A stretch of DNA of 64,000 bases from Stomorhina lunata (Eukaryota; Arthropoda; Insecta; Diptera; Rhiniidae). The stretch covers positions 101,973,622 to 102,037,621 of the forward strand of contig OW121744.1 in NCBI GenBank assembly GCA_933228675.1, in the 5' to 3' direction. The stretch's first letter is position 1. The number at the start of each line of letters is the position of its first letter. The notes beneath the pieces were generated by a model. The model saw only the letters and a list, made by a program, of their open reading frames with translations, did no database searches and was not told where the DNA came from. This document shows positions 12,976 to 25,535 of the stretch, in pieces. The translations under genes were made by a program, and so were the position numbers.

Positions 12976-13199
12976 TTAAACACAAAAATACCATAAAAAA
13001 ATGAAAAGAACAACCACGACAAGGGCATAGAAGTAAATAAAACGTGTCATTCGTTAGATTCAACCAATCAACCAACCGGCTTTTTTAAACATGTTCAACA
13101 TGTTCCAAGACCTTGAAATTGAAAATTGTGGGATACAGTGAAGAAAATTCCAAAAAATGCACTAGCAAAGACACAAACCCAAAGGATTTAACCAATTTT
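12976..13199. other. Spacer, right part, no gene seen
   Basis: Unique DNA leading into Sat1 array e, with a short duplicated acatgttcaacatgttcc motif near 13090. Nothing else is seen. Confidence 0.4.
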
Positions 13200-16100
13200 C
13201 TAAACTATTTTTATAGAAAATTTTTAAAAAATTTCTTATTTTTATAGGAAATTTTTCAAAAACTTTTTATTTTTATAGGAAATTTTTCAAAAATTTCTTC
13301 TTTTTTTAGGAAATTTTTCAAAAATTTCTTGTTTTTTTAGGAAATTTTTCAAAAATTTACTATTTTTATAGGAAATTTTTCAAAAATTTACTATTTTTAT
13401 AGGAAATTTTTCAAAAATTTACTATTTTTATAGGAAATTTTTCAAAAATTTACTATTTTTATAGGAAATTTTTCAAAAATTTACTATTTTTATAGGAAAT
13501 TTTTCAAAAATTTACTATTTTTATAGGAAATTTTTCAAAAATTTACTATTTTTATAGGAAATTTTTCAAAAATTTACTATTTTTATAGGAAATTTTTCAA
13601 AAATTTACTATTTTTATAGGAAATTTTTCAAAAATTTACTATTTTTATAGGAAATTTTTCAAAAATTTACTATTTTTATAGGAAATTTTTCAAAAATTTA
13701 CTATTTTTATAGGAAATTTTTCAAAAATTTACTATTTTTATAGGAAATTTTTCAAAAATTTACTATTTTTATAGGAAATTTTTCAAAAATTTACTATTTT
13801 TATAGGAAATTTTTCAAAAATTTACTATTTTTATAGGAAATTTTTCAAAAATTTACTATTTTTATAGGAAATTTTTCAAAAGTTTACTATTTTTATAGGA
13901 AATTTTTCAAAAATTTCCTATTTTTATAGGAAATTTTTCAAAAATTTCCTATTTTTATAGGAAATTTTTCAAAAATTTCCTATTTTTATAGGAAATTTTT
14001 CAAAAATTTCCTATTTTTATAGGAAATTTTTCAAAAATTTCCTATTTTTATAGGAAATTTTTCAAAAATTTCCTATTTTTATAGGAAATTTTTCAAAAAT
14101 TTCCTATTTTTATAGGAAATTTTTCAAAAATTTCCTATTTTTATAGGAAATTTTTCAAAAATTTCCTATTTTTATAGGAAATTTTTCAAAAATTTCCTAT
14201 TTTTATAGGAAATTTTTCAAAAATTTCCTATTTTTATAGGAAATTTTTCAAAAATTTCCTATTTTTATAGGAAATTTTTCAAAAATTTCCTATTTTTATA
14301 GGAAATTTTTCAAAAATTTCCTATTTTTATAGGAAATTTTTCAAAAATTTCCTATTTTTATAGGAAATTTTTCAAAAATTTACTATTTTTATAGGAAATT
14401 TTTCAAAAATTTACTATTTTTATAGGACAATTTTTCAAAAATTTACTATTTTTATAGGACAATTTTTCAAAAATTTACTATTTTTATAGGAAATTTTTCA
14501 AAAATTTACTATTTTTATAGGAAATTTTTCAAAAATTTACTATTTTTATAGGAAATTTTTCAAAAATTTACTATTTTTATAGGAAATTTTTCAAAAATTT
14601 ACTATTTTTATAGGAAATTTTTCAAAAATTTACTATTTTTATAGGAAATTTTTCAAAAATTTACTATTTTTATAGGAAATTTTTCAAAAATTTACTATTT
14701 TTATAGGAAATTTTTCAAAAATTTACTATTTTTATAGGAAATTTTTCAAAAATTTACTATTTTTATAGGAAATTTTTCAAAAATTTACTATTTTTATAGG
14801 AAATTTTTCAAAAATTTACTATTTTTATAGGAAATTTTTCAAAAATTTACTATTTTTATAGGAAATTTTTCAAAAATTTACTATTTTTATAGGAAATTTT
14901 TCAAAAATTTACTATTTTTATAGGAAATTTTTCAAAAATTTACTATTTTTATAGGAAATTTTTCAAAAATTTACTATTTTTATAGGAAATTTTTCAAAAA
15001 TTTACTATTTTTATAGGAAATTTTTCAAAAATTTACTATTTTTATAGGAAATTTTTCAAAAATTTACTATTTTTATAGGAAATTTTTCAAAAATTTACTA
15101 TTTTTATAGGAAATTTTTCAAAAATTTACTATTTTTATAGGAAATTTTTCAAAAATTTACTATTTTTATAGGAAATTTTTCAAAAATTTACTATTTTTAT
15201 AGGAAATTTTTCAAAAATTTACTATTTTTATAGGAAATTTTTCAAAAATTTACTATTTTTATAGGAAATTTTCCAAAAATTTACTATTTTTATAGGAAAT
15301 TTTCCAAAAATTTACTATTTTTATAGGAAATTTTCCAAAAATTTACTATTTTTATAGGAAATTTTTCAAAAATTTACTATTTTTATAGGAAATTTTTCAA
15401 AAATTTCCTATTTTTATAGGAAATTTTTCATAAATTTCCTATTTTTATAGGAAGTTTTTCAAAAATTTCCTATTTTTATAGGAAATTTTTCAAAAATTTC
15501 CTATTTTTATAGGAAATTTTTCAAAAATTTACTATTTTTATAGGAAATTTTTCAAAAATTTACTATTTTTATAGGAAATTTTTCAAAAATTTACTATTTT
15601 TATAGGAAATTTTTCAAAAATTTACTATTTTTATAGGAAATTTTTCAAAAATTTACTATTTTTATAGGAAATTTTTCAAAAATTTACTATTTTTATAGGA
15701 AATTTTTCAAAAATTTACTATTTTTATAGGAAATTTTTCAAAAATTTACTATTTTTATAGGAAATTTTTCAAAAATTTACTATTTTTATAGGAAATTTTT
15801 CAAAAATTTACTATTTTTATAGGAAATTTTTCAAAAATTTACTATTTTTATAGGAAATTTTTCAAAAATTTACTATTTTTATAGGAAATTTTTCAAAAAT
15901 TTACTATTTTTATAGGAAATTTTTCAAAAATTTACTATTTTTATAGGAAATTTTTCAAAAATTTACTATTTTTATAGGAAATTTTTCAAAAATTTACTAT
16001 TTTTATAGGAAATTTTTCAAAAATTTACTATTTTTATAGGAAGTTTTTCAAAAATTTACTATTTTTATAAAAAATTTTTCAAAAATTTACTATTTTTATA

Positions 16101-16990
16101 AAAAATTTTTCAAAAAGTTCCTATTTTTATAAAAAATTTTCAAAAAGTTCCTATTTTTATAGGAAATTTTTCAAAAATTTACTATTTTTATAGGAAATTC
16201 TTCAAAAGTGTACTATTTTTATAGGAAATTTTTCAAAAAATTACTATTTTTATAGGAAAATTTTCAAAAATTTACTATTTTTATGGAAAATTTTTCAAAA
16301 ATTTATTATTTTTATAGGAAATTTTTCAAAAATTTCCTATTTTTATAGGAAATTTTTCAAAAATTTCCTAGTTTTATAGGAAATTTTTCAAAAATTTCCT
16401 ATTTTTATAGAAAATTTTTCAAAAATTTCCTATTTTTATAGGAAATTTTTCAAAAATTTCCTATTTTTATAGGAAATTTTTCACAAATTTCCTATTTTTA
16501 TAGGAAAATTTTTCACAAATTTCCTATTTTTATAGGAAAATTTTTCACAAATTTCCTATTTTTTTATAGGAAATTTTTCAAAAAAAATTTCAAAAATTTC
16601 TTAATTTTATAAGAATTTTTTCAGAAATTTCGTATTTTTTCTCTTTTGTAGGAAATTTTTAAAAATTTTTTATTTTTCTAAGAAATTTTTAAAAAATTTC
16701 TTATTTTTATAGGAAATTTTTAAAAAATTTCTTATTTTTATAGGAGCTATTTCAAAAATTTCTTATTTTTATAGGAATTTTTTCAAAAATTTCTTATATT
16801 TTTTTAGGAATTTTTTCAAAAATTTCTTATTTTTATAGGATTTTTTTTAAAAATTTCTTATTTTGTTATTTTATAGGAAATTTTTCAAAAATTTCTTATT
16901 TTTATAGGAAATTTTTCAAAAATTTCTTATTTTTATAGGAAATTTTTCAAACATTTCTTATTTTTATAGAAAATTTTTAAAAATTTTCTT
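13200..16990 (+). repeat. Sat1 array e (largest, most homogeneous)
   Basis: About 120 monomers of the 31-bp satellite in plus orientation, many identical. Two variants differ by one base after the poly-A: A-type (TTTACTA) and C-type (TTTCCTA). They lie in pure blocks: A-type about 13345-13900, C-type to about 14370, A-type to about 15410, C-type (about four copies) to about 15530, then A-type to about 16100. Private mutations occur in adjacent copies: two with an extra base (GGACAATTTTT) near 14430-14465, three with TTTTCC near 15270-15340, and three with TTCACAAA near 16490-16555. The right end (16560-16990) is degenerate. The sequence shows recent local amplification. Confidence 0.95.
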
Positions 16991-17767
16991 ATTTATTGAT
17001 GAAACATAAAAGATATGGAAAATTTTTAGCCAAGACCTCAACCTTTGTTTACAAAATTATCCGGTTTGGGTCTCCCTTCTTTTTGAATGCACTTTATTTC
17101 AATGTCAGGGATAAAATTTCAAAACAAAAACTTTACATATAAAACACACCTTTAAAATCCTGATAAAAAAAATTTTGCACATAAATTCAAAATAAAAGGA
17201 ATAAAAACTGGGTAACCTTGAAATTGTTTTTGTGCAGAAAACATTTGCAACTGCCATCAACCAGTTCCTTGTTTTTTTTTTTGGTTACTATAAAGAAACT
17301 TTTCTTAACACAAAGAATAAAGAAATAACTTTAGGAGGAATCCAGTAACTTAACACGAACACGTACAAAAGACAAAGGCAATCAAAGCTCTAAAGAAGAA
17401 TGAAAGATTTCGAGTAGAAGAAAAGAACAACATCCTTCTTCTTTGTGGAAGATTTTTATGACGCAGTTTCTTAATAAAAATAAAGGCAGGTGCTAACATA
17501 TGAAGTAATCAAAAGATGTTATGAAATTTAATATTTATTGTTAAGAAAAACTTGATCCTTTGTGGTGGCAAAGGAATATCTTGTTTTTTGTTATTATTGT
17601 GGCAAATTTCTAAGTATTTTTATATACAAAATGACATAATCTTGAAAACATTTTTAGAAAATAAGGTAAATTGAGAAAAAGAGGTCAGTAGAAAAGATTT
17701 TTTTACGTGTTGTTTAGAAATCAAGGTATTTTTTAAAAAAAGTAACGACTAATCTTGAGGAACTCAT
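16991..17767. other. Spacer between Sat1 arrays, no gene seen
   Basis: Unique A+T-rich DNA. No coding frame or transposon end is recognised. Confidence 0.45.
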
Positions 17768-18975
17768 GTTTATAGGAAATTTTTCAAAACTTTTTATTTC
17801 TATAAAATATAGAATATATATAGAAAAATTTTCAAAAAATTACTATTTTTATAAGAACATTTTCAAAAATTTCTTATATTTAGAGGAAAATTTTAAAAAA
17901 TTTCTTATTTTTATAGGATTTTTTTTTAAATTTTCTTAGTTTTGTATTAAATTTTTCAAAAATTTCTTATTTTTATAGGAAATTTTTCAAAAATTTCTTA
18001 TTTTTATAGGAAATTTTTCAAAAATTTCTTATTTTTATAAGAAATTTTTCAAAATTTCTTATTTTTATAGGAAATTTCTTATTTTTATTGGAAATTTTTC
18101 AAAAATTTCTTATTTTTATTGGAAATTTTTCCAAAATTTCTTATTTTTATTGGAAATTTTTCCAAAATTTCTTATTTTTTATAGGAAATTTTTAAAAAAT
18201 TTCTAATTTTTATAGGAAATTTTTCAAAAATTTCTTATTTTTATGGCAATTTTTCAAAAATTTCTAATTTTTATAGGAAATTTTTCAAAAATTTCTTATT
18301 TTTATAGGAAATTTTTCCAAAATTTATTTGTTTTATAGGAAATCTTTAAGAAATTTCTTATTTTTATAGGAAATTTTTAAAAAATTTCTTATTTTTATAG
18401 TGAATTTTTCAAAAATTTCTTATTTTTATAGCAAATTTTTCAAAAGTTTCTTATTTTTATATCAAATTTTTCAAAAAGTTCTTATTTTTATAGGAAATTT
18501 TTCAAAAATTTCTTATTTTTATAGGGAATTTTTCAAAATTTTGTTATTTTTATAGGAAATTTGTAAATATTTTCTGCTTTTAGAAAATATGTTGCTAAAA
18601 GTTTTAAAAAATTTCTCATTTTTATAGGATTTATTTCTTTTTTTTATATGAATTGTTTTAAAAATTTCTTAGTTTTATAGGAAATTTTTCAAAAATTTCT
18701 TATTTTCATAGATTTTTTTTAATTACTTATTTTTATAGGAATTTTTCAAAAATTTCTTATTTTTATAGGAAGTTTTTCAAAAATTTCTTATTGTTAAAGG
18801 AAATTTTTCAAAAATTTCTTATATTTAAAAGGAAAATTTTCAAAAATTTCTTATTTTTCAAAAATTTCTTTTTTTTATAGCAAATTTTTCAAAAATGTCT
18901 TATTTTTATAGGAAATTTTAAAAAAATTTCTTATTGTTATTACTATTTTTATAGGAAATTATTCAAATATTTTTG
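17768..18975 (+). repeat. Sat1 array f, degenerate
   Basis: 31-bp Sat1 monomers in plus orientation, mostly the TTTCTTA variant ('T-type'). Units are often shortened (for example around 18060-18180) or carry substitutions in the TATAGG box. It is less homogeneous than arrays c-e. Confidence 0.9.
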
Positions 18976-20009
18976 TCAAAAATTTTGACCTCATCTTTCA
19001 TTCCTCATTTCTATTTATAGTTTTCTAATTGTCTTTAAATTTATTTTGTCATTTTTATAAATTTCTTTAGACTCTTTTTATATAATTTATGTACATTTTA
19101 ATGACAATACATCAAACAATTTAATTAAATTAGTCATTTGTATATATTTCTTTTTATTTTTATAATTTTTTTTGCATTTATTTTCTGCTACAAACTCTTC
19201 AATTTAGCAACCACTTTGAATCGGTTCGAACCAATTCGCACTTGTTAGCGTTTGTACGTACCTCCACTTCGGTTCGGTCTCTTCCCTTTTTTGTCTTCAT
19301 TTCGATTTCTAAATTTTTTAATTGTATCATTCACATGTTTCGCATTTCTTTCGTAATCATATAATGGACGATTTATACCTTTTTTTTCTGAACAAGAAAG
19401 AAATAAAGACGAATGTGAGAAAATAAATTTTGTATTACATGATTCTATATATAGACGATATTTGTTTATAATTGTTTATTCTTTTTTGTTATTGTTCCTT
19501 TTGTTTGTAAAATTTGTTAATTATTGATTGGTTAAACGTTTAAAAATATTAAGGGAATTTCGATTGAATAAAAAGAAACTTTCAACATTTAAGAACACAA
19601 ATCGATGACAAATTTTCAGAAATCAGAATTTCTTTGAACAAGTTAAGAAAATCACGACAAAATCTCAATCGCGTGTAATTTTCTATATAGAATTAGCTCT
19701 ACCCTTATTTTTCATTATTTTATTTAAAACAAAAGATAGTTACGCTTAATTGCTCCCATTTTAAAATAAATGAGATATGATTGCAAAATATTTTATTTAT
19801 AAAATTTTATTATTTTTATTTGACTTGATTATTTTGTGTTCAAGACAAATATTATAAATTTTGATAAGGAATCAACTGGCAAAATGTGTTATCAAGCTAA
19901 AATTAAATATATCTGAAATTGTAAAATATAAAGTCTACTGTACTTGAGACAAAAATTTCTATAGAAATTGTAAACAATTTTGTATAGTTTTTATATAGAT
20001 TCTTGTTTA
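18976..20009. other. Spacer between Sat1 arrays, no gene seen
   Basis: Unique DNA. A near-perfect 20-bp palindrome centred on GGTTCGAACC lies at 19218-19237, and a small less A+T-rich patch surrounds it (19200-19290). No exon or RNA gene is recognised. Confidence 0.45.
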
Positions 20010-22130
20010 TAAAGAAAATTTTTCAAAAATTTCTTATTTTTATAGAAAATGTTTTAAAAAGTTCTCATTTTTATAAAATTTTTAAAAATTTCTAAATTTT
20101 ATTTCTTATTTTTATAGAAAATTTTTCAAAAATTTCCTATTTTTATAGAAAATTTTTCAAAAATTTCCTATTTTTATAGAAAATTTTTAAAAAATTTCCT
20201 ATTTTTATAGGAAATTTTTAAAACATTTCCTATTTTTATAGGAAATTTTTAAAAAATTTCTTATTTTCAGAGGAAAATTTTCAAAAATTTCTTAATTTTA
20301 GAGGAAAATTTTCAAAAATTTCTTATTTTTAGAGGAAAAATTTCTTATTTATTATTATTTATTTCTTATTTCAAAAATTTCCTATTTTTATAGGAAAAAT
20401 TTATATCAAAAATTTCCTATTTTTATAGGAAATTTTTCAAAAATTTATAGGAAATTTTTCTTAAATTTCTTGTTTTTATAGGAAATTTTTCAAAAATTTC
20501 CTATTTTTAATGGAAAATTTTCAAAAATTTCCTACTTTTATAGGAAATTTTTCAAAAATTTCCAATTTTTATAGGAAATTTTTCCAAAATTTCCAATTTT
20601 TATAGGAAATTTTTCAAAAATTTCCTATTTTTATATGAAATTTTTCAAAAATTTCCTATTTTTAAAAGAAATTTTCAAAAATTTCCTATTTTTATAAGAA
20701 ATTTTTCAAAAATTTCCTATTTTTATAGGAAATTTTTCAAAAATTTTCTATTTTTATAGGAAATTTTTCAAAAATTTCCTATTTTTATAGGAAATTTTTC
20801 AAAAATTTCCTATTTTGATATGAAATTTTTCAAAAATTTCCTATTTTTATAGGAAATTTTTCAAAAATTTCCTATTTTTATAGGAAATTTTTCAAAAATT
20901 TCCTATTTTTATAGGAAATTTTCAAAAATTTCCTATTTGCATAGGAAATTTTTCAAAAATTTCCTATTTTTATAGGAAATTTTTCAAAAATTTCCTATTT
21001 TTATAGGAAATTTTTCAAAAATTTCCTATTTTTATAGGAAATTTTTCAAAAATTTCCTATTTTTATAGGAAATTTTTCAAAAATTTCCTATTTTTATAGG
21101 AAATTTTTCAAAAATTTCCTATTTTTATAGGAAATTTTTAAAAAATTTCCTATTTTTATAGGAAGTTTTTCAAAAATTTCCTATTTTTATAGGAAATTTT
21201 TCAAAAATTTCCTATTTTTATAGGAAATTTTTCAAAAATTTCCTTTTTTTATAGGAAATTTTTCAAAAATTTCCTTTTTTTATAGGAAATTTTTCAAAAA
21301 TTTCCTATTTTTATAGGAAATTTTTCAAAAATTTCCTATTTTTATAGGAAATTTTTCAAAAATTTCCTATAAAAATAGGAAATTTTTGAAAAATTTCCTA
21401 TTTTTATAGGAAATTTTTCAAAAATTTCCTATTTTTATAGGAAATTTTTCAAAAATTTCCTATTTTTATAGGAAATTTTTCAAAAATTTCCTATTTTTAT
21501 AGGAAATTTTTCAAAAATTTCCTATTTTTATAGGAAATTTTTCAAAAATTTCCTATATTTATAGGAAATTTTTCAAAAACTTCCTATATTTATAGGAAAT
21601 TTTTCAAAAACTTCCTATTTTTATAGGAAATTTTTCAAAAATTTCCTATTTTTTATAGGAAATTTTTCAAAAATTTCCTATTTTTATAGGAAATTTTTCA
21701 AAAATTTCCTATTTTTATGGGAAATTTTTCAAAAATTTCCTATTTTTATAGGAAATTTGTCAAAAATTACCTATTTTTATAGGAAATTTTTCAAAAAAAA
21801 AATTCCTATTTTTATAGGAAATTTTTCAAAAATTTTCTATTTTTATAGAAAATTTTTCAAAAAGTTCTTATTTTTATAGAAATTTTTTCAAAATTTTTTT
21901 AATTTTATAGTAAATTTTTCAAAAATTTCTAGTTTTTTAAGAAATGTTTCAAAAATTTCTTGTTTTTATAGGAAATTTTTCAAAAATTTTTTATTTTTAT
22001 AAGAAATTTTTCAAAAATTTCTTGTAGTTATTGGAAATTTTTCAAAAATTTCTTAGTTTTATTGGAAAATTTTCAAAATTTTTTTATTTGTATTGGAAAT
22101 TTTTGAAAAATTTATTATTTTTTTTTATAA
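20010..22130 (+). repeat. Sat1 array g with one inverted monomer
   Basis: 31-bp Sat1 monomers in plus orientation, predominantly C-type and near-identical from about 20600 to 21790, with degenerate edges. Exactly one unit (21368-21398) is inverted in place, as shown by A and G where neighbours have T and C. Because the monomer is nearly palindromic, the junctions are seamless. Confidence 0.94.
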
Positions 22131-23395
22131 AAAAAATAATACAATTTTGTTTATGATGACGGCGCTTATTACTTTGACGCCGTTAAATTCATTCGCCTCT
22201 GTTTTCTGCTAAACCTAAACAATCTACCAACATAAACTGACACTCTACCCCTCTCTACCTCTCTCTTTTTCTCTTAAACTCTTTGACAATACACAAATTT
22301 GACATGTTCAATGTTGATATTATTTTTTTTTTGTTATATGACCCATAAGTTGGGATATTCGGTATTTTTTTCTGGATTCCTTTTTGTGCTTCTTATTTGT
22401 TTACAAAATTTATTTTTATTATCATACTTTTGGTATTTTTTTTCTATCTTACTTAAATTTTGCCAAAATTCCAGTAAAGGTATGAGAGATGATCTTAGTG
22501 TTTTGCTGGCCCAAGCTACTTTTTTCTTTAAATACTCGTACCACAATTTCATAAAAAAAAATTCTGCTTAATGTTATAATTATTGATAGTATTTAATTTT
22601 TTCTATTTCTACAACGCAAAATAATAGTTTTATGCGTCACTGAGACCTTGGAGTTGAAACCAAAATGTCTGTGTATTAGAAAAGAGTGATAGGCATTTAG
22701 TATTGGTGGTATAAATAAATTTGGGAAGGGTCCGTAACTTGACTGAGGAAAATTTAGACGTTTTTATGACTTTTGGTATCCTAATTTCTTTTAAAAGTTA
22801 CTTAGTTTAAATTTAAAATCAAAAATTATGATCTTACCCCTAATATTTCTTTATATTTTTAATGAAAAACTGTTATTGGCTTATTTTAAAGTTTATATTT
22901 AAATTGAGTGTAAAACATTTATAAGGCAAAAACAAATGTTTAAAAAATATTGTTTTTTTTTTGTTTTTCATTTAAACAAAAACCTAATCAAACATTTTAT
23001 AGTATTTTTCTTAAATATTTTTAATAGTTTTCAAACTATTTATATTTTTGTTCTTTATGATCAATCACGTGTTTATGACTTTCTAATTTTGAGCTCAAGC
23101 ATAAAAAGATTAAACAAAATTTATTTGGTATAAAAATTTAAATGCGAGTATAAACTATTTTTAAATTTTAAATATTTATTGTGCCTTTAAAACAAATACA
23201 AACAGAAATGTTGAATTTTGTTTTATCGCTATACCTATTTTTATCGGTAGATATAATGCTGCCACTTTACCTAAAAATTGATTTTAAAACGGGAAAATTT
23301 AACCAACAATTTTAAGAATTTAATCCATGAAGGATACTTAGTGTCACTAGACGGATCATTCTACATCACGACAATGAAAAAATTGGGGAAGAGTA
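22131..23395. other. Unique DNA, no convincing gene
   Basis: A+T-rich region between Sat1 and the 23-bp satellite. Overlapping plus and minus open frames at 22299-22571 are Phe/Leu- or Lys-rich with no recognisable motif; I treat them as chance. The 22140-22270 stretch is slightly richer in C (CTCTCTACCT runs). Confidence 0.4.
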
Positions 23396-24390
23396 AAAAA
23401 TGTGAACATTTCTGTGTAAAAGTTGTGGGAAATTTTGTGTAGAAATTGTGAGCAATTTTGTGTAGAAATTGTGAACAATTTTGTGTAGAAATTGTGAACA
23501 ATTTTGTGCAGAAATTATAAACAATTTTGTATAGAAATTGTGAACAATTTTGTGTAGAAATTGTGAACAATTTTGTGTAGAAATTGTGAACAATTTTGTG
23601 TACAAATTGTGAACAATTTTGTGTACAAACTATGAGCAATTTTGTGTTGAAATTGTGTACAATTTTTGTAGAAATTGTGAGGAATTTTATTTACAAATTG
23701 TGAGCAATTTTGTGTGAAAATTATGAAAAATTTTGTGTAGAAATTATGAGCAATTTTGTGTATAAATTGTGAAAAATTTTGTGTAAAAATTGTGAACAAT
23801 TTTGTGTAGAAAATGTGAAAAATTTTGTAGAAATTTTGAGCAATTTTGTGTAGAAATTGTGGACAATTTTTTGCAGATAATGTGGGGAATTTTGTTGGAA
23901 ATTTTGTATAGAAATTGTGAACAATTTTGTGTAGCAATTTTGAAGAATTTTGTATAGAAGTTGTGAACAATTTTGTATAGAAATTGTAAGGAATTTTGTG
24001 TAGAAATTGTGAACAATTTTGTGCAGAAATTCTAAACAATTTTGTGTAAAAATTGTGAAAAATTTTGTGTAAAAATTTTGAACAATTTTGTGCAGAAATT
24101 GTATACAATTTGGTAGAAATTTTGAGCAATTTTGTGTAGAAATTGTGGACAATTTTTTGCAGATAATGTGGGGAATTTTGTGTAGAAATTGTGGGGAATT
24201 TTGTGTAGAAATTGTGAACAATTTTGTGTAGAAGTTGTGAACAATTCTGTGTAGAAATTGTGAACAATTTTGTATAGAAATTGTGAGCAATTTTGTGTAG
24301 AAATTGTGTACAATTTTGTGTAGAAGTTGTGAACAATTTTGTGTAGAAAATGTATACGTTTTTGTGTAGAAGTTGTGAAAAATTTTGCAA
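23396..24390 (+). repeat. 23-bp satellite array
   Basis: About 43 copies of a 23-bp unit of the form GAACAATTTTGTGTAGAAAT+TGT. The unit holds a perfect 7-bp dyad, ACAATTT and AAATTGT separated by 7 bp. Larger duplications are visible: a block containing ttttttgcagataatgtggggaatttt appears near 23865 and again near 24150. Because 23 is not a multiple of 3 and the minus strand has no stop in any phase, long minus-strand frames (up to 291 codons) cycle through all phases. I regard these as repeat artefacts. Confidence 0.93.
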
Positions 24391-24416
24391 AAGTCTCTTG
24401 TGTTAGAAATTTGTAT

Positions 24417-24945
24417 TATAAAGGGTTTTTCAATAAGATCTCCACAAAAGTTTTAAATAAAATAAAAACGGTTTCAGATATCAATGAAATTCTTCATTCC
24501 TTTGAAACCTTTCTTTGAAACCACGGGCACGCTTGCAGAAGTCCAGACACTGAACCCAATTTTCGACGGTTTTCAGGCATAAATTGGCCGATACTGCTGC
24601 AATTTCATACGAAGTTCATCAATCGTCGCTGGTTTTCTGTCGTAGACCATAGACTTGACGGTGCCCCACAGGAAATAGTCCAACGGCGTTAAAACGTACG
24701 ACCGAGACGGTCAATCGACTGGACCATTTCGTGAGATAACAAGTTCTCCGAACTTGGTTTTCAATAAATTGATTGTGAAATTTGCTGTGTGGCTTGTGGC
24801 TCCGTACTGTTGAAACCACATGTCCTCCAAGTCATTTTATCATCCAATTGGGGACAAAAATATTCGGCTATCATTGAACGGTAGCGATTCCCATTCACAG
24901 TAACGTGCCAGTATTGATCATCACGTAAGAAGTACGGCCCAATTC
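24417..24945 (-). pseudogene. Decayed DD41D-type mariner transposase fragment
   Basis: The minus-strand translation across several frames resembles the C-terminal half of the intact transposase at 32895-33980. It has a PQL/W-F-Q-Q block, a GAT-H-TA block, an I-S-R-N-G-P-V block and LTPLDYFLWG with the third catalytic Asp kept (about 24665-24690). The second catalytic Asp is replaced by Tyr (codon 24804-24806), and frameshifts and stops interrupt the frame. The N-terminal half and first Asp are missing beyond about 24945. The sequence from about 24417 (aagggtttttcaataag) may be its terminal repeat. It is clearly diverged from the two other copies, so it belongs to an older related family. Confidence 0.75.
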
Positions 24946-24989
24946 TAATATCATTTTCACTTTTTCTTTAAAAAAAAAACCCAAGACAA

Positions 24990-25535
24990 AAGGCAGACCT
25001 AGTTAGTAAAGAAACCGTTTTTTAGTTAAGCTCTATAGTTTTCGAGATATAGCTTTATTTAAAAAAATTGGGAGATTGAGCAATAAATATTCACGTAACT
25101 CGAAAACTGTTTATTTTCTTGAACTAAGTAAAAAAACCGAAATTCGGCAACAACATAATCTTTCGAAAACAATAATTATTTTTTAATCCGAGCGTTTTTT
25201 AAATATTTTTTTCTTGTTTGCAAAGAAATAAATATTTTTTTTTGAAAAATCGTTATATTTTTTTGAAAAAGCACTATATCTCGAAAACTAAAGTTAACTT
25301 TAAAAAACGGTTAGCACCATTGGATACTCGATTTATCTTTACCCAATTTCGATTTTATTACTTTTTGCAAGAAAATTAACAGTTTTCGAGTTACACGAAT
25401 ATTTAATGCGCAACCCCCTCTATTTTTTATAAGGCTATCTCGAAAACTAGAACTAACCTAAAAAAACGGTTAGCACCATTGAATTCAGTGTACTCGAGTT
25501 ATATTTATCCACTAGGTCTCTACTTTTGTCGGTAA
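24990..25535. mobile_element. Inverted-repeat (foldback-like) structure, about 546 bp
   Basis: The left arm (about 24990-25118) reads gacaaaa...gacctag...accgttttttag...ttttcgagata...aactcgaaaactg. Its approximate reverse complement forms the right arm (about 25367-25535). A third, direct copy of the actcgaaaacta/aacggttagcaccattg segment lies between them (about 25262-25340). Arms differ by scattered substitutions and indels. There is no open frame. It may be a non-autonomous foldback element or the inverted product of a local duplication; no clear target-site duplication is seen. Confidence 0.5.

Noticed and set aside
13200..16990. CRISPR-like regular repeats
   Set aside because: The 31-bp units are directly adjacent with no unique spacers, and the genome is clearly eukaryotic.
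22299..22571. Overlapping plus and minus ORFs of 90 and 72 codons
   Set aside because: Low-complexity, mutually antisense, no motif and no splice or poly(A) context.
23515..24390. 291-codon minus-strand ORF and its overlapping frames
   Set aside because: Entirely inside the 23-bp satellite; it has a 23-residue period because the unit lacks stops, so it is a repeat artefact.
24619..24819. 66-codon ORF read as a gene
   Set aside because: It is the wrong frame of the decayed transposase; the homologous frame is interrupted.
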